From contig WFOY01000164.1 in NCBI GenBank assembly GCA_015487835.1, positions 1 to 5,540 on the forward strand: DNA of 5,540 nucleotides, in the 5' to 3' direction. The translations under genes and the position numbers were made by a program. The notes beneath the pieces were generated by a model. The model made no database searches, was not told where the DNA came from, and was given only the letters and a program-made list of their open reading frames with translations. Of this stretch, positions 1 through 5,540 are shown in pieces (the first letter of the stretch is position 1; the number at the start of each line of letters is the position of its first letter). Source of the DNA: Aquificaceae bacterium (lineage in GTDB: Bacteria; Aquificota; Aquificia; Aquificales; Aquificaceae).

Positions 1-1050
1 CTCCTTGGCCACCCTCTCTACGGTGCTTGCGGGTATGCCCGTTATCTTCTCCACCTTCTCGGGAGAGTAGTCTCTTACCAGCCTCTCGGCGAATATGTCG
101 AAGGCGGGTCTTACTTTGTAGCCCTCCGGCGTTTCGAACTCACCTATGAAGGCTGGATCGAGGTCATCGGGGACTATCCTGTCAGCCGGTTTGAAGGCCT
201 TTGACCTCTTGTCGAAGACCATGGGCTTTCCTTCCTCGTTCCTGTAGAAGAGGCCGTCCTTAGGTGTTCCAGGTGCCTGTATGACGAGCCAGGGGGCGTT
301 GGTCTGCTCTTTGAGGAACCTCCAGTCGACGAGGTTGTATTTGAAGAGGACGTGCATGAGGCCCATTATGAAGGCTCCGTCCGTACCCGGCTTTATGGGT
401 ATCCACTCGTCCGCTATGGCTCCGTAGGCCCACCTCACAGGGTTCACGAAGACGAACTTCCCACCCCTCCTCTTCATCTCCTGTATTCCCAGCTTGAAGG
501 GGTTGGAGGAGTGGTCTTCAGCGACCCCTATCATCATGAAATATTTGGTGTGTTCAAAATCTGGATCTCCGAACTCCCAGAAGGAGTATCCTGTGGAGAG
601 AAGCCCGGCAGCTGCCACGTTAACTGAGCAAAAACCCCCGTGGGCTGCCCAGTTTATGGTCCCCATCTGCCCCGCGAACCAGCTGTTTATAGCCTGCATC
701 TGGTCCCTTCCGGTGAAGAAGGCTACCCTGTGGGGTCCCTTCTCGAGAGCTTCCCTTATCCACTTGACAGCTATGTCTATGGCCTCGTCCCACTCTATCT
801 CCTTGAACTGACCCGAACCTCTCGGCCCGGTTCTAAGGAGCGGTTTCCTGAGCCTCGCCGGGGAGTACTCCTTCATTATCCCGGAGGAACCCTTGGCGCA
901 GAGGACCCCTCTATTCAAAGGGTGATCGTCGTTACCTTTTATGTAAGTAACCTTGTTGTTCCTCACGTAAACCTCTATACCGCACCTGCAGGCGCACATG
1001 TAGCAGGTGCTGTAATACTTCCTCTCGTAAAAACTTCCACCTATCTCCAT
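1..1050 (-). CDS. Molybdopterin oxidoreductase catalytic subunit, SoeA-like (N-terminal 350 residues; runs off the left edge)
   Basis: This is the N-terminal part of a Mo-bis-MGD (DMSO reductase superfamily) catalytic subunit. The reading frame is open for 350 codons from ATG at 1050-1048 to the window edge. A [4Fe-4S] motif is seen as C16-X2-C19-X3-C23-X27-C51, followed by AKG. C141 in GGFCSVN sits where formate dehydrogenases carry Sec/Cys, so it is the probable Mo ligand. Cofactor-domain segments follow: GVAEDHSSNP (175-184), NPVR (204-207) and ADEWIPIKPGTDG (213-225). There is no twin-arginine or other signal peptide, so the subunit should act in the cytoplasm. The GFCSVN, SFWEFG and NAPWLVIQ stretches recall the SoeA subunit of cytoplasmic-facing sulfite:quinone oxidoreductase SoeABC. 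That is my recollection of the family, and related thiosulfate/polysulfide reductases or formate dehydrogenases remain possible. The usual full length is roughly 700-1000 residues, so most of the protein lies outside the window. An AGGAGG supports the start. Confidence 0.9.
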   Translation of the reverse strand, partial: MEIGGSFYERKYYSTCYMCACRCGIEVYVRNNKVTYIKGNDDHPLNRGVLCAKGSSGIMKEYSPARLRKPLLRTGPRGSGQFKEIEWDEAIDIAVKWIREALEKGPHRVAFFTGRDQMQAINSWFAGQMGTINWAAHGGFCSVNVAAAGLLSTGYSFWEFGDPDFEHTKYFMMIGVAEDHSSNPFKLGIQEMKRRGGKFVFVNPVRWAYGAIADEWIPIKPGTDGAFIMGLMHVLFKYNLVDWRFLKEQTNAPWLVIQAPGTPKDGLFYRNEEGKPMVFDKRSKAFKPADRIVPDDLDPAFIGEFETPEGYKVRPAFDIFAERLVRDYSPEKVEKITGIPASTVERVAKE

Positions 1051-1057
1051 GGGACAG

Positions 1058-1063
1058 CCTCCT
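1058..1063 (-). promoter_or_regulatory. Shine-Dalgarno AGGAGG for the molybdoenzyme
   Basis: A perfect AGGAGG lies 7 nt before the ATG at 1050-1048 on the minus strand. It fixes the start codon and leaves no room for an N-terminal Tat signal. Confidence 0.85.
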
Positions 1064-1084
1064 GAGGGCTATCTTTACTAAAGG

Positions 1085-1090
1085 ATAATA
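1085..1090 (-). promoter_or_regulatory. Possible -10 box (TATTAT) for the molybdoenzyme
   Basis: TATTAT on the minus strand would start transcription near 1078 and give a leader of about 28 nt containing the Shine-Dalgarno. At a 17-nt spacer the -35 position reads GCTACG, which is a poor match to TTGACA. If the promoter is real it would therefore probably need an activator. Read-through from the methyltransferase gene upstream on the same strand is an alternative. Confidence 0.35.
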
Positions 1091-1129
1091 CCCGTCCCCT
1101 CAGGTTGCGTAGCAGTTTTACTTAAGAGA

Positions 1130-1148
1130 TCATAAGGTAAGCTTATGA
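1130..1148. promoter_or_regulatory. Candidate operator: 7-bp perfect inverted repeat in the 119-nt gap
   Basis: TCATAAG (1130-1136), a 5-nt centre, and CTTATGA (1142-1148) form a 19-bp perfect dyad upstream of the molybdoenzyme. Its centre at 1139 lies about 61 bp before the predicted transcription start near 1078, the position of a classic class I activator site. Related hexamers CTTAAG (1121-1126) and TATAAG (1153-1158) flank it at roughly 10-11 bp intervals. No T-tract follows on either strand as an intrinsic terminator would need. The regulator is unknown. Confidence 0.35.
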
Positions 1149-1169
1149 GATTTATAAGCAGATCTTGAG

Positions 1170-2345
1170 TTAGATCACCTCCACCCACACACCCTTCAGA
1201 TACAGGGTGTTCGGCATCTGGAGTATCCAAGGATGGTCCTTGTCCTGGAAGGTGGTCGCTATGACCCTTACCTGCCTCCTCACGTCGTAGGAGGCTTCGG
1301 TGAGAACATCGAGGAGGTGCTGCTGGGTTATGTGGAAGGAACAGGAGAAGATGGCGAGATAACCCCCCGGCTTTACCAGCCTAAGTCCTCTGACGCAGAG
1401 TTCCTTGTAACCCCTCAGGGCGTTCGGTACCGAGTGCCTGTTCTTGGCGAAGGAGGGTGGGTCTATTACGATCACGTCGAACTCCTCACCCGATCTGTCC
1501 AGCTTCCTCAGAAAGTCGAAGGCGTTTGCCTCCACCCACTCTATTCCGGAAAGACCGTTGAGATCTTCGTTTCTCTTTCCCATCTCGAGAGCCAGGTCCG
1601 ATATGTCCACGGCTATAACCTCTTTTGCTCCGATCTTCTTCATGTTCAGGGCGAAGCCTCCCGTGTGGCAGAAGACGTCGAGACACCTGTCCCCGGGTTC
1701 TACCAAGGTCCTCACGAACTTTCTCGAGTTCCTCTGGTCTAAAAAGAAGCCCGTCTTCTGGCCTTCAGGTACGTTTATGTAAAATCTGAGGTCGTGCTCC
1801 CAGATGACGATCTCCTCGGGGACCTCCCCGTAGACTACCTTCTCCTCCACGCCTGTGCCCTCTATCTTTGCAGCTGTGAGGTTGGCCTTCTCGTAGATAC
1901 CCTTTGGCTTTAGGACCTCAACCAGGGCCTCTATTACTGCCTCCCTGAACTGGGCCATCCCGTAGGTGGTGAACTCTACAACCGCGTAATCACCGTAAAC
2001 GTCCACGATGAGCCCCGGAAGCAGATCTCCTTCCGAGTGAACGAGCCTGTAGGCGTTGCTGTTTATGTAGAGCTTCTTCCTGTAGTTGTATGCCTCCCTT
2101 ATACGCCTCTTTATGAGATCTGGGGTTACCTTCTCGTTCTTGTCGAAGGAGAGGATCCTTATGGCTATGCTCACCTCAGGGTTTATGTAACCGTAGCCGA
2201 GGAACTTCCCTGCGAAGTCCCTGACAACCACCAGCTCACCCTTCCTGGGCTTCCTGGAGAGGGAGGCTATCTCAGGTCTGTATATCCAAGGGAAGAAACC
2301 CTTTATCCTGTCCTCTATACCAGGTTTTACCCTGACCTGGAGCAT
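1170..2345 (-). CDS. rlmI: RlmI-type 23S rRNA (cytosine-C5) methyltransferase, COG1092 family
   Basis: This 391-residue protein is colinear with E. coli RlmI (396 aa), which makes m5C1962 in 23S rRNA using S-adenosylmethionine. A PUA RNA-binding domain occupies about residues 1-68 and includes the FFPWIY segment. A small linker domain (about 70-185) follows, then a Rossmann-fold methyltransferase. Visible motifs are GQKTGFFLDQRNSR (195-208), the SAM-binding loop DVFCHTGGFAL (223-233), D247 at the end of the second strand for the SAM ribose, DPPSFA (295-300), and FSCS with C335, the candidate catalytic cysteine. The C-terminus LYLKGVWVEVI matches the family end, so the gene is complete. The target base could differ, as in the related Thermus RlmO. 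The ATG at 2345-2343 fits the PUA start, but no Shine-Dalgarno precedes it. The gene lies 119 nt upstream of the molybdoenzyme on the same strand and diverges from accD. Confidence 0.9.
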   Translation of the reverse strand: MLQVRVKPGIEDRIKGFFPWIYRPEIASLSRKPRKGELVVVRDFAGKFLGYGYINPEVSIAIRILSFDKNEKVTPDLIKRRIREAYNYRKKLYINSNAYRLVHSEGDLLPGLIVDVYGDYAVVEFTTYGMAQFREAVIEALVEVLKPKGIYEKANLTAAKIEGTGVEEKVVYGEVPEEIVIWEHDLRFYINVPEGQKTGFFLDQRNSRKFVRTLVEPGDRCLDVFCHTGGFALNMKKIGAKEVIAVDISDLALEMGKRNEDLNGLSGIEWVEANAFDFLRKLDRSGEEFDVIVIDPPSFAKNRHSVPNALRGYKELCVRGLRLVKPGGYLAIFSCSFHITQQHLLDVLTEASYDVRRQVRVIATTFQDKDHPWILQMPNTLYLKGVWVEVI

Positions 2346-2373
2346 TCTATTTTAGTTTATACTTCTTTTGCGG
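2346..2373. promoter_or_regulatory. 28-nt divergent promoter/start region between rlmI and accD
   Basis: This short AT-rich gap contains TATACT on the plus strand (2358-2363), about 10 nt before the accD ATG. On the minus strand it has TATAAA (2361-2356) and TAAAAT (2354-2349) just before the rlmI ATG. Neither gene has a recognisable Shine-Dalgarno. Starts placed 6-8 nt after these boxes would give mRNAs with almost no leader. I found no convincing -35 hexamers at 16-18 nt, so the boxes are tentative. Confidence 0.4.
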
Positions 2374-3213
2374 ATGGGACTACTTGGCAAGATCTTCAGA
2401 AAGAAGAGGGAAGAGGAGAACCTGTGGACCAAGTGCCCAGAGTGCAAGACCCTCCTCTACGTCCCAGATCTTAAGAGGAACTTCAAGGTATGCCCCAAGT
2501 GTGACCACCACTTTCCCCTCTCGGCGGTGGAAAGGCTGGAGTATCTGATCGACGAGGAGAATGTGGAGAGGATCTTCGAAGAAGTCCTGCCAGCAGACCC
2601 TCTTAACTTCAAGGACACAACAAGCTACAAGGACAGGCTCAAGAGGGCCACGAAAGAGACAGGACTCAGCGAAGCCATGGTGGTCGTGAGGGGGAGCATA
2701 AGCGGGAGGAGGGTTATACTGGCGGTTATGGACTTCGGCTTCATAGGTGGGAGTATGGGATCTGTGGTGGGGGAGAGGTTCTTCAGGTCCTGTGAGACCG
2801 CCGCTGGGGAGAGGGTACCCCTTGTGGCGGTAACCTGCTCGGGGGGAGCGAGGATGCAGGAGGGGATAATCTCTCTGATGCAGATGGCCAAGACGACCTT
2901 AGGGGTTGGCCTTCTCAAGGATGCGGGGGTTCCCTACATAACCGTTCTCGCAAACCCCACCACAGGAGGTGTGGCGGCGAGCTTCGCCTTTCTCGGGGAC
3001 ATAATAATCGCTGAGCCGAAAGCCCTCATAGGTTTTGCGGGTCCAAGGGTTATAGAGCAGACGATAAAGCAGAAGCTCCCCGAGGGTTTCCAGAGGGCAG
3101 AGTTCCTTCTGGAGAAGGGCATGGTGGACATGGTGGTCCACAGAAGGGACCTGAAGGACACCCTCGTCAACCTGCTCGACCTGACCTTCTACGCTGAGCG
3201 GTGTGTTAGATGA
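2374..3213 (+). CDS. accD: Acetyl-CoA carboxylase carboxyltransferase subunit beta
   Basis: AccD pairs with AccA to form the carboxyltransferase that moves CO2 from biotin on AccB to acetyl-CoA, making malonyl-CoA for fatty-acid synthesis in the cytoplasm. Counting from ATG 2374 (279 aa), an N-terminal zinc ribbon is intact: C21-X2-C24-X15-C40-X2-C43, ending in the CPKCDHH typical of AccD. The crotonase-fold core follows, with FGFIGGSMGSVVG near 121-133, the oxyanion-type loop CSGGARMQEG near 155-164, PTTGGVAASFA near 195-205, and the signature AEPKALIGFAGPRVIEQT near 213-230. It lacks the C-terminal tail of the 304-aa E. coli protein. An in-frame TTG at 2368 would add two residues. I prefer the ATG because it gives the family-like MGLLGKIF start. 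There is no Shine-Dalgarno for either codon. The 3' end overlaps convergent pth by 8 bp, and accA is not in the window. Confidence 0.96.
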   Translation: MGLLGKIFRKKREEENLWTKCPECKTLLYVPDLKRNFKVCPKCDHHFPLSAVERLEYLIDEENVERIFEEVLPADPLNFKDTTSYKDRLKRATKETGLSEAMVVVRGSISGRRVILAVMDFGFIGGSMGSVVGERFFRSCETAAGERVPLVAVTCSGGARMQEGIISLMQMAKTTLGVGLLKDAGVPYITVLANPTTGGVAASFAFLGDIIIAEPKALIGFAGPRVIEQTIKQKLPEGFQRAEFLLEKGMVDMVVHRRDLKDTLVNLLDLTFYAERCVR

Positions 3214-3781
3214 TGTCCCTCCTGTTACAGAACTCCATGGCGTACTCGGGGGAGAGTTCTATAGCCCTCACCACACACTCGGAAGCCTTCTTAAGAACAG
3301 ATCTCAGGATCTCAAGCTCCTCCTTGGAGAAAGGGGAGAGGACGTACTTAACTACATCCTCCTTCCTGCTCGGCCTACCTATGCCTATTCTTAGCCTGGG
3401 GAACTTTTCAGTCTTTATAGTCCTTATTATGGACTCCATACCCTTGTGACCACCTGAGCTTCCTTCGAGACGCAGTCTGGTCATACCGAGGGGAAGGTCG
3501 AGGTCGTCGTAAATTACGATCATCTCCTCGGGTTCGGCGGAGAACTCCTCGATCAGGTTCTCGACAGCCACTCCCGAGTTGTTCATGTAGGTCTGGGGTT
3601 TGGCAAAGACAACCTCCCTTCCCCCTATCCTGACCCGTGCCACCAAAGATAGGGCCTCCTCACGGAGGTCTTTTACCCTGAACCTTCTTAGAACTTCGTC
3701 AACTACCATGAAGCCTACGTTGTGGCGGGTGTTTTCGTACTCCTTCCCCGGATTACCGAGACCCACAACGATCCTGATCAT
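3206..3781 (-). CDS. pth: Peptidyl-tRNA hydrolase
   Basis: Pth cleaves the ester bond of peptidyl-tRNAs dropped from stalled ribosomes and so recycles tRNA. The 191-residue length is normal for the bacterial Pth family. Family motifs begin at the N-terminus: VGLGNPGKEYENTRHN holds N10 and the catalytic H20. QTYMNNSG (63-70) holds the substrate-binding pair M66/N67, and YDDLDLP (91-97) holds D92, the partner of the catalytic histidine. GGHKG (110-114) holds H112. The residue after H112 is Lys where E. coli has Asn114, a substitution noted under findings. The ATG at 3781-3779 overlaps the rplY TGA as ATGA. The upstream sequence has CCTCC rather than a Shine-Dalgarno, so initiation is probably coupled to rplY translation. 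The TAA lies inside the last codons of convergent accD, and no terminator is visible. Confidence 0.97.
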   Translation of the reverse strand: MIRIVVGLGNPGKEYENTRHNVGFMVVDEVLRRFRVKDLREEALSLVARVRIGGREVVFAKPQTYMNNSGVAVENLIEEFSAEPEEMIVIYDDLDLPLGMTRLRLEGSSGGHKGMESIIRTIKTEKFPRLRIGIGRPSRKEDVVKYVLSPFSKEELEILRSVLKKASECVVRAIELSPEYAMEFCNRRDII

Positions 3782-4386
3782 TCGGAGGTCTGGGGTGCCT
3801 CCCCTTCCGTGCCTTCAGTCTCCTCCGCCTCCTCGGCCTCTACCTCAGGCTCTATGACTATAGCTACGGTCTCCTCAGGGTTGTCAAGTATGACGCAGCC
3901 CTCGGGTGCCTGTATGTCCCTCACGTGAAGGGCATCACCGAGCCCGAGACCGCTAACATCGACGGTTATCTTGTCCGGAAGGTCAGAAGGCTTGGCCTTA
4001 ACAGTTAGGGTGTGCATCACGATCTCGAAGGTTCCTCCGAGGTCCACACCCGCAGGCTTCCCGACAAACTCTATGGGAACCTCGACCTCGATCTCCTCCA
4101 CGTTGGCGAGGTCGTAAAAGTCCACGTGGATCGGGTTGTCTCCCAACCACCCGTACTGGATATCTTTTAGGATACACACCCTCCTGTCACCGTTCAGCTC
4201 CGCCTCTATGATAAAGGTCTCCCCGTGGGGCAGGGAGAGGAAGTCCCTGGCGCTGATCCAGGCGTGGACGTTCTCCACACCCTTACCGTAGATCTCAACC
4301 GGTATGTAGCCTTCCTTTCTCATACGTTTCAGATCGCTCTTCTTCCCGGGTATCCTGGGTAGCATCTTAACCTTCACACGTTTCAT
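3778..4386 (-). CDS. rplY: Ribosomal protein bL25, long Ctc/TL5 type
   Basis: bL25 binds 5S rRNA in the large ribosomal subunit. At 202 residues this is the long two-domain form (Thermus TL5, Bacillus Ctc) rather than the 94-aa E. coli L25. The N-terminal 5S-binding beta-barrel covers about residues 1-92, with GKKSDLKRMRKEGYIP (14-29), the YGKG turn (33-36) and IHVDFYDL (86-93). A C-terminal beta domain follows (about 94-180), containing VPIEFVGKPAGVDLGG (103-118). The last 25 residues form a Glu/Ala/Thr-rich acidic tail that is probably disordered. ATG at 4386-4384 follows a strong GGAGGAG. The stop overlaps the pth start by 4 nt, which gives the common rplY-pth operon. A good sigma-70-type promoter lies immediately upstream. 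Confidence 0.96.
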   Translation of the reverse strand: MKRVKVKMLPRIPGKKSDLKRMRKEGYIPVEIYGKGVENVHAWISARDFLSLPHGETFIIEAELNGDRRVCILKDIQYGWLGDNPIHVDFYDLANVEEIEVEVPIEFVGKPAGVDLGGTFEIVMHTLTVKAKPSDLPDKITVDVSGLGLGDALHVRDIQAPEGCVILDNPEETVAIVIEPEVEAEEAEETEGTEGEAPQTSE

Positions 4387-4390
4387 GGAT

Positions 4391-4397
4391 CTCCTCC
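4391..4397 (-). promoter_or_regulatory. Shine-Dalgarno GGAGGAG for rplY
   Basis: GGAGGAG on the minus strand ends 4 nt before the rplY ATG. It is one of only two strong Shine-Dalgarno sites before the genes of this window, as fits a highly expressed ribosomal protein. Confidence 0.85.
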
Positions 4398-4418
4398 GAT
4401 ATGCTCACCAAATTAGGA

Positions 4419-4447
4419 ATTATAACTATAATAAAGACTGTGGTAAA
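4419..4447 (-). promoter_or_regulatory. Sigma-70-type promoter for rplY-pth
   Basis: On the minus strand TTTACC (4447-4442) is followed by a 17-nt spacer and a consensus TATAAT (4424-4419). Transcription would begin near 4412 and give a leader of about 26 nt carrying the GGAGGAG. The -35 matches TTGACA at four of six bases. The promoter overlaps the start of the divergent EAL-HDOD gene. Confidence 0.65.
4427..4432 (+). promoter_or_regulatory. Consensus -10 box TATAAT for the EAL-HDOD gene
   Basis: A perfect TATAAT on the plus strand ends 7 nt before GTG 4440, so the predicted transcription start falls at or next to the start codon and the mRNA would be leaderless. The -35 position at a 17-nt spacer reads CTCACC, which is weak. 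The box is separated by only 2 nt from the oppositely oriented TATAAT of rplY. Confidence 0.5.
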
Positions 4448-5540
4448 GATATTCATAGCCAGGCAGCCTATTATAGACCAGAACGGCAAGATCTTCGCCT
4501 ACGAGCTCCTCTTCAGGACCGGTTACGTAGAACACGCAGATATAAGTGAGGGGAAGGTAGCCACCGTTAAGGTTATAGAGAGCCTCATAAGCTCCTTCGG
4601 GCTGAAGAACATACTGAGGGACAAGAAGGGTTTTATAAACATAGACGAGACCATGGACATACTTAGCATAGTTGAGGTCCTTCCCTCCGAGAGGATAGGG
4701 TTTGAGATCTTGGAGACCTCCGTCCTCAGCGATAGGTTCTTAGAGAACATGACGAGGCTGAGGGACATGGGCTACGAGCTATCCTTAGATGACTTCGTCT
4801 ACTCGGAGGAGTTCCTGCCCTATCTGAATCTTGTGGACTACGTGAAGATAGACGTATTAGAGTACGACAGGGATACGCTCGCCGAAGCTCTGGAGACGGT
4901 CAAGAGGTTCAAGGTGAAGACCATAGCCGAGAAGGTGGAGACCTACGATATGTACAGGTTCTGCTGTGAGATCGGGTTCGACTACTTCCAGGGTTACTTC
5001 TTCCAGAAGCCCCAGGTCATAGCCTCCAAGACCATAGAGCCAGCCTACGCAGCCCTGATAAAGCTCTACAACCTCGTATCCCAGGAGGCGGAGGTGAAGG
5101 AGATAGAGAAGGTCTTCAAGAAGTTCTCGGATCTGTCCGTGAAGCTCCTCCAGCTGATCAACTCCGCCTACTACTCCCTCAGGCAGCCTGTAAAGTCCAT
5201 AAGGCACGCTATCCTCATGCTCGGTTACAAGAACCTCCTTAGGTGGATCCTCATACTCATGTACTCCCTGAGGCATGAAGATTTCAGGTCGGACCCCCTC
5301 TTCGAGGAGGCCTCTATAAGGGGCTTCTTCATGGAGAGGCTCGCCAAAAAGGTCTTCAAAGATAAGGAAACGGCTGACAAGGCCTTCATAACGGGGATCC
5401 TGTCACTCGTGGATGTTCTCCTTGGGGTTGCGAAGGAGGAGGCCCTCAAAGCCATGTGGGTGGAGGAAGATATAAAGGAGGCTGTCCTGAGGAGAAACGG
5501 ACCCCTCGGGGACCTGCTCAGCATAGTTGAGAACACCCAG
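4440..5540 (+). CDS. EAL-HDOD signalling protein, YuxH/CdgJ-like (COG3434); C-terminus runs off the right edge
   Basis: The frame is open from GTG 4440 to the window edge (367 residues), and the family is about 400 long. The EAL domain (about 3-195) begins FIARQPII and carries YELLFR (21-26) in place of the EAL signature. Residues matching the usual EAL metal and catalytic positions are present: E22, N67 (FINID), E89 (FEILE), D117/D118 (SLDDF), K136 (VKID), E164 (IAEKVE) and Q184 (FQGYFFQKP). An HDOD domain follows from about 200, marked by SDLSVKLLQLINSAYYS (230-246) and SIRHAILMLGYKNLLRW (253-269). HDOD lacks the metal residues of true HD phosphohydrolases. Such proteins act in c-di-GMP signalling as phosphodiesterases or as effectors. 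In-frame ATG 4401 would add 13 hydrophobic residues, but that stretch contains the consensus -10 box, so I prefer GTG 4440. It has no membrane segment or sensor domain and diverges from rplY. Confidence 0.88.
   Translation, partial: MVKIFIARQPIIDQNGKIFAYELLFRTGYVEHADISEGKVATVKVIESLISSFGLKNILRDKKGFINIDETMDILSIVEVLPSERIGFEILETSVLSDRFLENMTRLRDMGYELSLDDFVYSEEFLPYLNLVDYVKIDVLEYDRDTLAEALETVKRFKVKTIAEKVETYDMYRFCCEIGFDYFQGYFFQKPQVIASKTIEPAYAALIKLYNLVSQEAEVKEIEKVFKKFSDLSVKLLQLINSAYYSLRQPVKSIRHAILMLGYKNLLRWILILMYSLRHEDFRSDPLFEEASIRGFFMERLAKKVFKDKETADKAFITGILSLVDVLLGVAKEEALKAMWVEEDIKEAVLRRNGPLGDLLSIVENTQ

Noticed and set aside
352..1065. Overlapping plus-strand open frames of 91, 105 and 141 codons
   Set aside because: They lie antisense to the molybdoenzyme, whose minus-strand frame has a complete Fe-S motif and a Shine-Dalgarno. 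Their translations show no domain.
1130..1148. Hairpin as an intrinsic terminator for rlmI
   Set aside because: The 7-bp stem is AT-rich and no T-tract follows on the minus strand. Its position before the molybdoenzyme promoter fits an operator better.
1051..1169. Riboswitch or small RNA in the largest intergenic gap
   Set aside because: The gap is only 119 nt, the predicted leader is about 28 nt, and no known aptamer core or tRNA fold is visible.
1233..1742. Plus-strand open frame of 169 codons
   Set aside because: It is antisense to the methyltransferase domain of rlmI and has no ribosome binding site or recognisable motif; GC-rich codon bias keeps the frame open.
2037..2474. Plus-strand open frame of 145 codons spanning the rlmI/accD boundary
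   Set aside because: It runs antisense through the PUA domain of rlmI and then out of frame into the accD zinc ribbon, so it is a shadow of both genes.
4401..4439. Upstream ATG start for the EAL-HDOD gene
   Set aside because: It is in frame but has no Shine-Dalgarno. The 13 added residues are encoded by the divergent promoter, including the TATAAT, whereas family members begin close to the FIARQPI motif.
4857..5276. Minus-strand open frame of 139 codons
   Set aside because: It is antisense to the EAL-HDOD gene, whose plus-strand frame contains clear EAL and HDOD motifs across this stretch.

Overview
The window carries six protein-coding genes and is almost entirely coding. The two end genes, a molybdopterin oxidoreductase at the left and an EAL-HDOD signalling protein at the right, run off the edges. 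The four complete genes are an RlmI-type 23S rRNA methyltransferase, accD, pth and rplY (bL25). Codon use is rich in AGG, AGA, ATA and CTC, the proteins are rich in Glu and Lys, and intergenic spaces are tiny. Together these suggest a thermophilic bacterium, most likely an Aquificota-type chemolithotroph. That placement is an inference from composition and gene content, not a database result.

Layout. 1-1050 (minus): N-terminal 350 residues of a cytoplasmic Mo-bis-MGD oxidoreductase resembling the SoeA sulfite dehydrogenase family. 1051-1169: a 119-nt regulatory gap with a good Shine-Dalgarno, a possible -10 box and a perfect 7-bp inverted repeat about 61 bp upstream of the predicted transcription start. 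1170-2345 (minus): the RlmI-like methyltransferase. 2346-2373: a 28-nt AT-rich divergent start region. 2374-3213 (plus): accD, whose 3' end overlaps convergent pth by 8 bp. 3206-3781 (minus): pth. 3778-4386 (minus): rplY, upstream of pth and joined to it by a 4-nt ATGA overlap. 4387-4439: a divergent promoter region with two back-to-back TATAAT boxes. 4440-5540 (plus): the EAL-HDOD protein.

How they work together. The clearest operon is rplY-pth, a recurring bacterial pairing of a 5S-rRNA-binding ribosomal protein with the enzyme that recycles peptidyl-tRNA. With the rRNA methyltransferase, three of the six genes serve translation. AccD serves fatty-acid synthesis. The molybdoenzyme is probably respiratory and may be controlled separately by the inverted repeat. 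The EAL-HDOD protein is a candidate c-di-GMP-linked regulator that shares a promoter region with the rplY-pth operon.

The points most worth a second look are the back-to-back -10 boxes that would make rplY-pth and the EAL-HDOD gene compete for polymerase, the apparently leaderless starts, the operator-like dyad before the molybdoenzyme, and the full EAL catalytic residue set in a protein whose signature reads ELL. I did not see a clearly novel multi-gene system, CRISPR array, mobile element or RNA gene.
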